A stretch of DNA of 64,000 nt from Leguminivora glycinivorella. Its lineage: Eukaryota; Arthropoda; Insecta; Lepidoptera; Tortricidae. Numbering within the stretch: position 1 is the first letter of the stretch; every line of letters starts with the position of its first letter. The translations under genes were made by a program, and so were the position numbers. The notes under the pieces were generated by a model. The model had not been told where the DNA came from and ran no database searches. It worked only from the letters and a program-made list of their open reading frames with translations. Shown piece by piece: positions 52,941-63,421 of this stretch. The stretch is taken from contig NC_062995.1 of NCBI RefSeq assembly GCF_023078275.1, forward strand, positions 253,001 through 317,000. Reading direction: 5' to 3'.

Positions 52941-53633
52941 TTATGTATTAACTTTATTGGACAAGGTTGCTCGAGGGATACCAAATTTCTTTGCTGCCGA
53001 GGCGATGGACGAACCCCTTAACACATCTTCTATGGCCTTTTCTAAGTCTTTTTGAGAATATCTCTTCCACTGACCTTTATCAGGCGGCATTTCTGAAAAT
53101 ATACCCAAAGTTTTGTGAAAAATGACATTTCAAGCACTACCCAAAGAAATTATACAGATTTCACTACATTTAACGAGAAAACATATCAATAAAACCGTAA
53201 AAGATATACAAAAAACTGTCTATGTGCATGTAATTTGTTTTTTTTCAGTAAAGTTAATGTGACTTACAGAAAAATATGCTGATAATATGAAACTGTAAAC
53301 GATTCGTTTTGGCTACTTTAATCGTGATATCCTGAAAAAACAGCTCGACAAACATTGGGACTTGGAAAATAACGTAACAGTCCCAATAAATGCCAGCCGT
53401 GTCGAGTTTTAGACTTGCGACGGTTTTCAGTCCTAATAAATGACACGCTTGTTTATCACAGTAACAATGAACGAAATCGACATTTAATTACTTAAATATC
53501 TTCCCGCACATTCTAGCACCAACACAATTATAGAATATGTTCACAACTTACCGTGAAAGTATTTTAAATGAGTCAGCAAATACGAGCAAAGCTTAACCAA
53601 ATCGCTAACAAAATTGAGAGATTGATTGCTCAT
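52941..53633 (-). CDS. Two-exon gene for a 77-residue Pipsqueak-type HTH protein
   Basis: Predicted structure: exon 1 53552-53633 (ATG, 27 codons plus G, donor G|GTAAGT at 53551) and exon 2 52941-53092 (acceptor tatattttcag, AA, then an internal Met). G+AA forms a Glu codon, so the frame is continuous. Exon 1 encodes MSNQSLNFVSDLVKLCSYLL and a short hydrophobic helix. Exon 2 encodes a complete HTH_psq domain: KRYSQKDLEKAIEDVLRG, then SAAKKFGIPRATLSNKV, and TAA three codons later. The psq fold binds DNA in pogo transposases and in Pipsqueak/LCoR-type regulators. No catalytic DDE domain, BTB or long tail is present. It could be a domesticated mini-repressor, a host gene with isoforms, or the truncated product of a pogo-like element. 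Confidence 0.6.
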
Positions 53634-53802
53634 GACAATGTCATCACATATATTATTCATTAATTGAAAAAAGTTTCTATATTTTATAATATGGCGTATG
53701 GAATGTGAAGGCTACAAACATTTCTCATCTAATAAATCTAATTGCGATCAATGTAACGGTAATCTTATCTTATTAATCGCTATTTAAACCATGGGTGACG
53801 AG

Positions 53803-54818
53803 TAGGGAATGCAATCCCGACTCGGGATTGAAAATTCGGGATCCCGCGGGATTAGAAATATCAATCCCGCGGGATCCCGGAATTTTCGGGATCCCGTCTA
53901 GTTTAAAAAATATATATTCGGATGACTGAAGAAGCCAATAACTCCTTGTTTGTGATAATTAGGTTAACTAAAATAACATATTACTTGAAAGAAAATAAAA
54001 ATCTTTATTCTTTAATCTTACTAACTAAATAATTATCAAGTTTTACGGAAATTAACATAAGTAAATTAGGTAATCAATACAATAAGCATATTTCAAGTTT
54101 CAAGAGAATTAGGAAGTAGTTACCTACGAGTGATTTTGAAAATGACTCCTTAAAAAACAAAGGCTAGTAGACCCTGACGAAGTCGAAGGTAGTGATACAT
54201 TATCCGGCTCAAGTGTACAGTTTGTTGTTCTTCCGACTCACGCATTCAATTTAGTGTCAATTTTATGGATTGACATCATATGGACGTGTAAACCTTTTGT
54301 AGATCCGGATGAGATTTTGAGCACAGCTTTACACAAGTTGCATTGATCAGTCAAATTATTAACTGCTTTCTTAAAATATCTCCATACCGGTAAACGGCTG
54401 CTGCACTCACGTACGCTTGATCTGGATTATTTGTCGACATTTTAAGGTATTAACAAACTAACACTTATAAGAATCCAATATGTTTGTTTATTTAACTCAC
54501 TTAAACAATAAAAATGCGTAATTTAAGAAAAAATAATCACTAAAACTGCACAACTAAAACAATCAGGAACGTAAACAAACAAACAAATGGCTGCCTCCCC
54601 GCACGCATGTACTTCTTTCTCACTTACTCGACACAGTTCTATATTATCTGTCTCACTCGTCAAGTCTAAGTGGACGTGTGTAGCGTTGCTGACCACTGCC
54701 GCCCAATCCCGTCAATCCCGAACGGGATCTCGTCAAATTATGCGTCGGGATTGATCCCGAAAATTTACACGAGATCTCGCGAGATCGGGATCCCGCGGGA
54801 TCGGGATTGCATTCCCTA
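53803..54818 (-). mobile_element. 1016-bp defective hAT element with 8-bp TSD
   Basis: TIR TAGGGAATGCAATCCCGA with inverse TCGGGATTGCATTCCCTA, and GTGACGAG directly flanking both (53795-53802, 54819-54826). Subterminal regions are dense in gggatcccg/cgggattg motifs, typical transposase-binding repeats of hAT elements. The middle carries a BED-finger remnant but no dimerisation or DDE region, so this is an internal-deletion derivative. Confidence 0.9.
54237..54440 (-). pseudogene. hAT transposase N-terminus remnant (BED zinc finger)
   Basis: The minus strand encodes VWRYFKKAVNNLTDQCNLCK, then GSTKGLHVHMMSIH: the BED signature W-x-(Y)F, CxxC, and H...H. An ATG at 54440 lies in a different frame from the finger, so a frameshift or lost exon boundary separates them. 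TGA follows soon after (near 54237). The catalytic part of a hAT transposase (about 600 residues in total) is missing. The fragment confirms that the element derives from an autonomous hAT. Confidence 0.75.
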
Positions 54819-54889
54819 GTGACGAGTACTAGTACCGCGTCGAGCACTAGTACATCCACCTTACAAGCTCTGAAGAAATAATTTAGGTC

Positions 54890-55133
54890 AGATTCGATTT
54901 CAACCCGACACGAGTAACGAATTTCCTTTTCGCACATGTACGACGTTTTTCACCACAGCTGGGCCTGCTGAAATTTCGACCTGGCAAGAAATGAATCGCT
55001 TTGCGAACTAGTGCGCAAAAAACTCCTTCTGTACAGTCACGGACTTTAATTGTTGATACACTTCTAGCTCATTTTATACTGGATAATCATAGCTTAACTA
55101 TGAGATGTCCAGTATAAATTGAGCTAGAAGTGG
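54890..55133. repeat. Two MITE pieces
   Basis: 54890-55030 belongs to the 8729-9091 family (acacgagtaacgaatttcct, cgaactagtgcgcaaaaaac). 55049-55131 is a hairpin MITE with about 36-bp arms (ttgttgat.cacttctagctc). Confidence 0.55.
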
Positions 55134-55247
55134 ATCAACAATCAATCGTACTATCTTATCTTATCTTAAATCTGCGGGGGCCCTTCCGGATACACTTCGA
55201 CCCATCGGGATCTTTTGTGCAATTACCCCCTACGATCCTAAGATCCT

Positions 55248-55541
55248 TCAGCTATTCAGGAGCTTCTCGACCATCTCTACGTATCGGATGATGAGGCTCA
55301 TGGGTAGCTCTCTGAAGTCCTTCGGTGCCAGGTAGCCTGCTCCAAAGTTCCTCATTCTTTGTCTGGCGAGGGCGTGACATTCACACATTAGATGTCTGAC
55401 GGTCTCTTCCTCTTCGCCACACATGCGACAATCAGTGTTGTCAGCGTGTCTCATCTTGGCCAAAATCCCTTTGACCCCGTAATGGACTGTGAACACCCCC
55501 GTTATAATTCGAACCGTACTAAAATATAGACCGTCAACCAA
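55248..55541 (-). pseudogene. LINE ORF2 C-terminal region with zinc knuckle
   Basis: 97 codons resembling the stretch just after the RNase H or RT domain of R1/I-type LINEs: TGVFTVHYGVKG, then the CCHC-like CRMCGEEEETVRHLMCEC and HALARQRMRNFG. It is open but lacks RT and is bounded by unrelated sequence. It belongs to a different LINE from the neighbouring 56871-58790 ORF. Confidence 0.65.
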
Positions 55542-55642
55542 ACCTTGTCACTAGAAAAAGGCGGCAAATTTGAAAAATCGCGGGCTAGCAACACTAGTTT
55601 TGAAAATCGGTGGAAATTCGCGTGTCATTTGTATCTTATCGA

Positions 55643-58600
55643 AATGAAATGAAATGAAATGAAATATTTATTTTCCAAGTAGGCATATTACAATGCGCTT
55701 ATGAACGTCAAATAAAACTACGCCGGCTCTAACCCTACGCCTCAGCCTCGAGAAGATTTCAGTCCCCCCTCAGTTGGAGGAGGGTATCCACTATGGGACC
55801 GGCAAGAAACTCGGCGGGCCACTTCTTTTCAAAACATTACATCTTATATTTAACATGCATTAAAAAAAAAAAAACAAGATACAATTTAATAAGCAAAAGT
55901 ATTCATAAAAAAAAAATATTAACACAAGAAATTATACAAAGTACAAAGCTATTATGATTATTAATAAGAGATGTTAGAGATGTATAGAGTCTCTAAGTGT
56001 CAAAGTACATCTAAAAAAATTATACATGAAGAAAAAACCGAATAACTAAAATAACTTTAGAGTTGTAAAAGACTCTTGTTGTCTTAAGCAAAGGAAAAAA
56101 AAAAAAAAAAAAAATATATGTATACTTAATCTACTTTTTTCCTTGGAGATGTATATGGTCTCCAAGAGTCAGAAAGAAAAATAAACAAACAAGGACCGAA
56201 CAGAGTGCCTCAACGCAATCTCATTCAAAATTAATGTTACATAGAATAGCATAGCCCCTATTAGCTGAAACAGACCGGTCTTCACAAACAGCACCCGTTC
56301 ACGAATATGGCGCGCATCTCAGCCATCGCCTCCCTCAACCTTCATTCGGGAAGGTGGCGACCCGATCAACGACGTCACCGTAAGCAAAGACTTTTTAGCG
56401 AGCATGACATGTTCAAGCTGTCCGGGCTGTATTAAATATTCCAATAATAAGTGAATACGGTATACCTAGATGTAAGACACAACATTCCGTGCTTGTATGT
56501 TACATAGTTTAAATTGACTTAATTGAAAACAAGATCTTGGGAGATGTAAAAGGTCCCCACAGTCAATTATAATTAATGGGATATAATAAAAAATAAAAAT
56601 TTGGAGGTGTAAAGGTTCTCCAAGTGTCAAAAGAACTAGAAATAGAAAAAAAAAAAATGCGTATGAAATACAAATTTCACGTCAAGAGACTGTTAAGCTA
56701 GCAATCTCCAACTAATTCTACAGAATACATAACTAGTATGTACTCAACAAGTCAATATATATATATACCAAATTATAATTATACAATAATAAGGATCAAT
56801 AATTTAAACAGCCAGTAGCAACAGCGCCTTAAGCATGACACAATGTCTCCCCGGGACACTGCTAGCAAAACTATGACAGATTTTGAGCCTGGATAGTCGG
56901 CCATGGTGTAGTATCTCCCAGGTAATCATCAATTTTGTAGTACCCCTTTTTGAGAAGTGCACTTTTTATGTACTTCTTGAATGAAGTAAAGGGCAGATCC
57001 CATGCCTCTAAGGGTACCTTATTATAAAATGTTACACAGTTTCCCAGGAACGATTTCTTCACTTTCTGTAGACGAAACTTGGAAACCGCTAGCTTATGTT
57101 TGTTCCGTGTATTATAACTATGAATATCTGACAGTTTCTTAAAGGACTCTATATTCTTATGAGTATACATTATCACATCTAGTATGTATTGTGAAGCTAC
57201 TGTAAGGATGTCTATCTCCTTAAAGCGTTCCTTCAGTGAGTCACGTGACGCCATGTTGTAGATCGACCGTATTGCCCGTTTCTGGAGAACGAAGATGGTT
57301 TGAATATCTGCTGCTTTTCCCCAGGCCAATATGCCGTAAGACATAACACTATGAAAGTAACTGAAATATACTAGGCGAGCTGTCTCCACATCAGTTAATT
57401 GCCTAATTCTCCTTACGGCATACGCGGCAGAGCTCAACCTTTTTGCTAGGGCAGATATATGAGGACCCCATTGCAGATTGCAATCTAAAGTAAGACCAAG
57501 AAAGAGCGTATTCTCGACAAGGTCCAGGTTTTCGCCATTCAGCGTGATGGTAGTATCTGTCTTCCTTACATTGGGTAAAGAGAATTTAACACATTTCGTC
57601 TTCTTGGCATTAAGGAGCAAGTTATTTGCTGTAAACCATTCTAGTACCTCCTTCAAAGTTTCATTCACATGGCTATAGTCACTCAGTTGCCTATCAACTT
57701 TGAAAATTAGTGAAGTATCATCAGCAAATAAGACTATCTCACATTTGTTCTTTACAAGACATGGCAAATCATTTATATACACAAGGAAAAGAAAAGGTCC
57801 CAGAATAGAACCCTGTGGTACTCCAAGCTTTACAGTTGTACCGTTAGATTCAGTACCATTTACAACCACTTTCTGGGTTCTTTCGTTTAAGTAAGATTCA
57901 ACAAGCTGTAAAGCTTTAGAGGATAGACCGTAGTGCTTCAGCTTGTGTAGTAGTGTGTCGTGCTCCACACAATCGAAAGCTTTGGAGAGATCGCAGAAAA
58001 TACCGATAGCATCTAACGAGAGTTCCCAGGCATCGTATATGTGCTTGATTAGCACAGAGGCAGCATCTGTCGTCGAACGACCTCGTGTAAAACCAAATTG
58101 CTGATGCTGAAGTAATCCATTCGTGTTAAAATGTCGAAGCAACTGGTTCAATATAATTTTCTCAAACACTTTGCTGAGAACGGGAAGTATGGAAATTGGT
58201 CTAAAATTTCCAAGGTCATCCTTGCTGCCTGATTTAAACAGAGGAATAACCTTACTATACTTCATCAGATTGGGAAACACACATTCCCTAACACAAGCGT
58301 TAAACACATCGGCTAGATAAGGTGCCACGACGTCAATAATTGAATACACGACTTTCACAGATATCCCCCAAATGTCCTCACTGTTTTTAACTTTTAAGGA
58401 CTTGAAAGTTTTAATAATCTCTTCGGGGTCAGTAAATTGGAAATATAATTCCATGCTGCATTTCTTAACATTGTAATTGTCCAAGTAGAGACCTGCCTTA
58501 ACTACAGAGGAGTTTAAATTCCGTGTAGTATCAGTGGCTATGTTGGTGAAAAAGTGTTGAAAGGCGCCAGCAACATCGTCGTCTGCAGACAATACTTGGT

Positions 58601-58790
58601 CTTGAACTTTTAGTGTGTAATGGCCATCACGGGGTTTCGTCTTCCCGGTTTCAGCGTTTATCATATTCCAGGTAGCTTTTATTTTATTGTCTGCCGACCT
58701 GACCTTCTTGCTTAAGAATGCAGACTTAGCCGCGGCGCAAACTTTCTTAAACACTGTGGAACACATCTGTGGAAATCTCCACCCTACCAA
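55643..58790 (-). mobile_element. 5'-truncated CR1/Jockey-type LINE, copy B
   Basis: On the minus strand: RT ORF, a 3' UTR with the repeated (GGAGAtgta..TCTCC) motif (near 55978, 56146, 56533 and 56601) and a GC-rich block matching copy A (9849-11711). The end (aagtggcccgccgagtttct, cggtcccatagtgg) differs from copy A and finishes in an (ATTTC)n tail at 55643-55665, so the two copies may have different 3' termini. No TSD could be defined. Confidence 0.75.
56871..58790 (-). CDS. LINE reverse transcriptase (endonuclease missing)
   Basis: 639-codon open frame, product of a non-LTR retrotransposon ORF2 lacking its N-terminal APE endonuclease. Fingers KVIPLFKSGSKDDLGNFRPI at 180-199, FGFTRGRSTTDA at 232-243, motif A FCDLSKAFD with Asp267, motif B GVPQGSILGP at 323-332, motif C FADD at 355-358, then the thumb and the conserved tail FYNKVP. 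The first few residues (MVGWRFP) may come from flanking DNA. The uninterrupted frame suggests a fairly recent insertion, but 5' truncation prevents autonomy. Close relative of the 9851-10771 ORF. Annotated hits would probably read RNA-directed DNA polymerase from mobile element jockey. Confidence 0.9.
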   Translation of the reverse strand: MVGWRFPQMCSTVFKKVCAAAKSAFLSKKVRSADNKIKATWNMINAETGKTKPRDGHYTLKVQDQVLSADDDVAGAFQHFFTNIATDTTRNLNSSVVKAGLYLDNYNVKKCSMELYFQFTDPEEIIKTFKSLKVKNSEDIWGISVKVVYSIIDVVAPYLADVFNACVRECVFPNLMKYSKVIPLFKSGSKDDLGNFRPISILPVLSKVFEKIILNQLLRHFNTNGLLQHQQFGFTRGRSTTDAASVLIKHIYDAWELSLDAIGIFCDLSKAFDCVEHDTLLHKLKHYGLSSKALQLVESYLNERTQKVVVNGTESNGTTVKLGVPQGSILGPFLFLVYINDLPCLVKNKCEIVLFADDTSLIFKVDRQLSDYSHVNETLKEVLEWFTANNLLLNAKKTKCVKFSLPNVRKTDTTITLNGENLDLVENTLFLGLTLDCNLQWGPHISALAKRLSSAAYAVRRIRQLTDVETARLVYFSYFHSVMSYGILAWGKAADIQTIFVLQKRAIRSIYNMASRDSLKERFKEIDILTVASQYILDVIMYTHKNIESFKKLSDIHSYNTRNKHKLAVSKFRLQKVKKSFLGNCVTFYNKVPLEAWDLPFTSFKKYIKSALLKKGYYKIDDYLGDTTPWPTIQAQNLS

Positions 58791-58859
58791 AAAGAGAAAT
58801 AACTAGCACATATCTGTCCCTTTTTAATACATTATCTAATTCGTAAGGAAGGAGCGAGC

Positions 58860-59186
58860 CCCTTGAAAAAAAAAATATCTGTGGCTGTTCGACGTACATT
58901 GCTGGTTTTTGTTCGTTTCATAGGGATACCATACTTTCGTTTGATGTACATCGCTACTGCCAAAATTTGGTTGACAGGCTATAGTACATTACGATACAAG
59001 CGCGGAAGAAAAGGAAATTCAAAAAGAGTGGCGAAAAATCAAAGTTTGACCAGAAATATATGACTACTGTCAAGAGGGCGCTGTTATCCTGATGTTTGCG
59101 GTGACAGTTCAGTATAGTATGAAGAAAATAGTTGTAATGAAATTCCGCAAGATGGCGCGTACTCATATATATCTGATTAGGCTACA
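58860..59186. repeat. MITE pieces
   Basis: 58860-59036 is related to the 8729-9091 palindrome (acattacgatacaagcgcgg). 59038-59186 is a copy of the 42893-43045 MITE. Confidence 0.55.
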
Positions 59187-59372
59187 TTGACCAATGAGAA
59201 GATTTCTCGTTATCTTTGTAACGTAATCTTATCCGTAATGGTCCAATCTGGAAGTTGCTTGGAAATTCCAAATCCTTGTATCTCGCAGTAAGTAAGCCGC
59301 AGCATCCTTGCGGGCAACAGCCGTATTCGGAGATAACATTACTGCTGGATTTAATCCATTTTTATTTTATAC

Positions 59373-59616
59373 TAGCTTTTGCCCGCGGTTTCACTCGCGT
59401 TTTTGAAAATTGCGGAATGCTCCATACAAACTTACACCCCCCATTTTAGGGAAGTGGGCGGTTAGAAAGAGACAAAAAGTAGCCTATGTCACTCTCCATC
59501 CCTTCAACTATCTTCACCTAAAAAATCACGTCAATTCGTCGCTCCGTTTTGCCGTGAAAAACGGACAAACAAACAGACACACACACTTTCCCATTATAAT
59601 ATTAGTATGGATTAGA
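59373..59616 (-). repeat. RTE-type LINE 3' tail
   Basis: actagcttttgcccgcggtt through ttataatattagtatgg. Well preserved. Confidence 0.65.
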
Positions 59617-60766
59617 GTACATGACACTACCACAAAGAGGATCGAGTTGTATAGGTATATAGAGTTACTATTAAAATTTGTGATCTCAGTGCACTGCCAT
59701 CTCTCGACATTTGGCTTAAAACTTATGAACCTCAGTTTTGATAATTTGGCCCATATTCTTAATTTGATATGTGTTCAATCCTTCAAATAAAAATATTAGC
59801 GCCATCTCGTCGAGAGGCAACCAAATGTATAGTATTATGTATAGGCGACCGTATATTTCTCTTGATGGTTCTGAGCTACGTTTTTGAAGTGAAACAATGC
59901 GACTTCCAACTGACAGCGCGTATCACTCAGTCATTGTTACGTTGCGTGAAATGCCGCTCACTCAGCGCGTAACCTGTCAGTGTCGTTGCGCTGAACGCGA
60001 CTCACTCATTCCATTCATTCACGTATTCACTCAGTCAGTAACAGAACAGGAATGAATTGGAGTGTGTGTTATATACCTACTTAGATCGTGTGCAAAATGA
60101 GTTTATGTTTGTTTATCCAATAATTTAAGCAAATAGCTATAATAATTTGAGTAACTAAACGCAAAAACGTGATGAATATTTCTTCCACGCCGAAGGACGC
60201 CACGTACTGTTTTTTTTTTGTAGTCTTTCTAAGCCAGAAAAATATTGTTCTTATGAACAACCAAACATAGATTAACAATCGGGGACATCATATTTCGTAA
60301 ATATGCTCGCATTTGTGAAATTTAGAAGGTTACAAACTGTTAAGTAATGCCCTCTAGCACAACTTGGCTTGTCGCGCGCGAGTCCATACTTGAAGTCGCG
60401 CTTGATGTATGGACTAGGTACGCGCGACAAGGCAAGTCCTTCTAAGGGTATGATCTATACATGAATCAAAATGAATTAATAGTTAATTCAATGTGCCCAC
60501 ATATGGCTTTTCAAAATCAGGCAGGCAAGCATGGTCGCGTGATAAATGATAAAACATCAGGCCGTCCCTATCGCACTATTTGTAATTAAGTTCGATAGGG
60601 ACGGCCTACTGTTTTATCATTTTTTCTACTCCTGTGTTGTTATTCGTCATTTGCAGTATCGTCCATAGATCGTTAAAACCCTACATAAAAGATGTCCGCC
60701 CCCATCCGGCACCCCGCGCACCCACGCATACGATATAGCTCTTAAAGCATTGTTAGGAAGCCTTTA
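59617..60766. other. No gene; several hairpin repeats
   Basis: 59640-59900 is the inverse relative of 43203-43560. 60367-60440 is a hairpin (ttgtcgcgcg..agtccatac with inverse). 60515-60630 is a hairpin MITE (aggccgtccctatcgcacta and inverse). 60711-60798 holds an inverse pair ccccgcgcacccacgc / gcgtgggtgcgcgggg. Confidence 0.5.
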
Positions 60767-60832
60767 ATGGATATAGCGTGGGTGCGCGGGGCGCCGGGGC
60801 TGGCGGCGGCGCGGGGGAGTGCGAGCGACAAG
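60767..60832 (+). CDS. Candidate first coding exon in a CpG-rich patch
   Basis: ATG at 60767 opens a 22-codon frame (MDIAWVRGAPGLAAARGS..) that ends exactly at AAG|GTGAGT (60833). The 60680-60860 segment is strikingly GC/CpG-rich against AT-rich flanks, as promoters and first exons can be in insects. There is no downstream exon inside the window that I can join to it, and the Ala/Gly-rich peptide is not diagnostic. Low confidence. Confidence 0.25.
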
Positions 60833-60929
60833 GTGAGTGCAGGAACAGAGGGGAGGCCGACGCGTCAAAATACAGGAAATAGTGCGAATTTCACGAAAGT
60901 TATTCTAGAAAACTATTAAAAAGTAAGTG

Positions 60930-61101
60930 TATGGTCGTAGAAAAAGTATTGTATGCAACGATGTTTAACTGAGTCAAAAAATACTCGTAGCGTCTTTATT
61001 AACAATTTTCGGCTTCGCCTCAAATTGTTACTCACGCCACTCGTCTTTTTTGACCTCACTTAAACGCCAGTTGCATACAATACTATATGGCTCGACCATG
61101 A
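60930..61101. mobile_element. ~170-bp MITE-like palindrome
   Basis: Inverse ends atggtcg...agtattgtatgcaac and gttgcatacaatact...cgaccat. Non-coding. Confidence 0.5.
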
Positions 61102-61480
61102 TTGCCTGCCAGAATAGTCTTCTAACCACATAACACACGTGAGAGATAAGTCCGAACAGACCTTTCAATAACATCTACACAATTTTGAACGTTATACCCT
61201 GGACATAAGAGAGATGCTTCTTAGTGCATCCTAGGAAACAATATCTTAGGTTTAAAGCTTCACTACATAGTATAAAACAAAGTCGCTTTCTCTGTCCCTA
61301 TGTCCCCATGTATGCATAAATCTTTAAAACTACCCAATGGATTTTGATGAGGTTTTTTTTAATAGATAGAGTGATTCTAGAGGAAGGTTTACATGTAGGT
61401 ATAGTACCCGTGCGAAGCCGGGGCGGGTCGCTAGTATCTAGAATAAACTAAATCATGTACCTAAGCTTAGTTTATAGACA
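61102..61480. other. No gene; LINE tail at 61285-61437
   Basis: 61285-61437 carries aaaactacccaatggatttt and gtgcgaagccggggcgggtc, a second RTE-like tail type. Confidence 0.45.
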
Positions 61481-61725
61481 AACTAGCTTTCGCCCGTGGC
61501 TTCGCTCGCATTAAATTCTAAAATTGTGGAATGCTCCATACACAATTCCACTCTTCATTTTAGGGAAGTGGGGGGTTCGAAAGAGACAAAAAGTAGCCTA
61601 TGTCACTCTCCATCCCTTCAACTATCTCCACTTATAAAATCACGTCAATTCATCACTCCGTTTTGCCGTGCAAGACGGACAAACAAACAAACACACACTT
61701 TCCCATTTATAAAATAAGTATAAAT
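61481..61725 (-). repeat. RTE-type LINE 3' tail
   Basis: actagctttcgcccgtggct through cccatttataaaataagtat. Confidence 0.6.
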
Positions 61726-61794
61726 ATAAATAGTATAAATTATGGATGTCGCTAAAATCCAACAATCCGAATTTTCCACCTATTTATTTCATTA

Positions 61795-61975
61795 CTTACA
61801 TGAACATACTCGTATTTACATAATTATATAAGAAACTAAGACTAAACTTAAATGCTAGCTGATGTCTAAAATAGGCCGTTGAGGCATTGTACCAAGGAGA
61901 CTGGCGACATTTCCTCGCTGCATCAATGCTGATACGTTGTGCGAGGAAGTCGCCAGCTCTTCGGTCAAACTCTTT
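61795..61975 (-). mobile_element. Relic 3' end of the RLE LINE family, copy 3
   Basis: The minus strand reads RAGDFLAQRIS then a shifted frame over gcagcgaggaaatgtcgcca, matching RAGSFLAQRISIAIQRGNAA of the intact ORF. The 3' UTR resembles the 20060 relic (ttatataattatgtaaata). Confidence 0.75.
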
Positions 61976-62331
61976 ATTTATTATTTTTACATCAGTTGGT
62001 AATATAAAGTTGAGTATGAGTATGAGTATATCCTTGTTCTGGATAATAATTGTCGCAACGGCCCTCAGGAGGGTGAGTTGTAAACAAAGTTTCAGCGACA
62101 AATTGCTTGGGAATACGCTGCGCGGTTTATATTTAAAGGTACTACAGCTTTACAGCTTAAAATTAAACCTTTGACTCTTAGCATTCTAACTCTAATCCAA
62201 GTTATAAAAAAAAACACGAAGAAAAACCTAATTCCAGTTTTGAGTACCAATTGTAAGTTACCGTTAAAAAAAAACTAAATCTAAATCGGTTCGTCCGTTC
62301 GGGAGCTACGATGCCACAGACAGACACACAT

Positions 62332-62362
<31 letters not shown>

Positions 62363-62984
62363 CACACACACACAGACAGACACGTCAAACTTATAACACC
62401 CCGTCGTTTTTGCGTCGGGGGTTAAAAATGAACCTACAGAAATAACTAATAAACATTTTGATGATAAGCGATCACTGCAGCCCATGAACACTCAAATCAC
62501 AGCGAAGGTTTTAAATCGCAGTGAAATTAAAAGTACCTTAAATTAAAAGTATCATATAAAATCTTTTGAGTAAGTAATATTGAGAAAAGAAAATTACCCA
62601 ATGTATCTTCCCTAATCTCTCTGTCAAATTCTGACACCCTTTGCTTATCTTAAGCAGTTTTTTTATTCAGAACAGTGTTTTTATTGTGTTTAAGTAATGT
62701 ATAATCAATAAGAAAGCGAAGAACTAAGAATACAGTAGGAAAGCCACAATTTTCATTATCTATTTAAAAAGGGGGATTTTTACTCCCCCAAATTGGCTCT
62801 GTAATTCCCCGCCAGGAAAGATTAAAGTAGCACTTTTTTGTTCTAAAACATTTTTTTCAGTTTATTTTTTTTACATAAAATGATAATATTATTATGACAA
62901 GTTATTTCCACGAAGGTGATGTTAACAATTTAACATTTGAAACACTTACTACGCTCAGGATTCCAAAACGATCCATACAAATAT
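61976..62984. other. No gene; one dispersed repeat
   Basis: 62260-62428 is an inverse aacccccgacgcaaaaa repeat with (CAGA)n. The rest is AT-rich without features. Confidence 0.45.
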
Positions 62985-63212
62985 TATAAATGGGAAAGTG
63001 TGTGTCTGTTTGTTTGTCCGTCTTTCACGGCAAAACAAACGACTTGACGTGATTTTTTAAGCGGAGATAGTTGAAGGGGTCGAGAGTGACATAGGCTACT
63101 TTTTGTCTCTTTTTAACCCCCCACTTGCAAATTAAATGGGGGGTGGAAGTTCGTATGGAGCACTCCGCAATTTTCGAATGTAACGTGAGCGAAGCCGCGG
63201 GCAAAAGCTTGC
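62985..63212 (+). repeat. RTE-type LINE 3' tail, long copy
   Basis: ttataaatgggaaagtgtgt through ccccccacttg... to gcgagcgaagccgcgggcaa. Confidence 0.65.
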
Positions 63213-63236
63213 TTATAATATAGTTTTAAACAGAAC

Positions 63237-63421
63237 CATAGATTAAATATAACAAGATCATACCATCCCATACATTAAAATGCGACCGCCTAAGACCGCG
63301 CTTACACTCCACCACACATAGATGGCGCCACAAAAAAAATGTCTTGTAGATTTCGAATATTTCGATTATACTTGTAGATGACGTTAAGTGTCACTTTTGA
63401 CATAGATTTACGGCTCGGAAT
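63237..63421 (-). mobile_element. ~320-bp MITE, copy 3, cut by a LINE
   Basis: Same family as 31748-32073 in reverse orientation. It breaks after cggctcggaatt where the LINE tail begins. Confidence 0.75.

Noticed and set aside
59255..59449. Frame reading through cgcagtaagtaagcc as exon plus donor
   Set aside because: It runs into the RTE tail at 59373, and no matching acceptor or protein similarity was seen.
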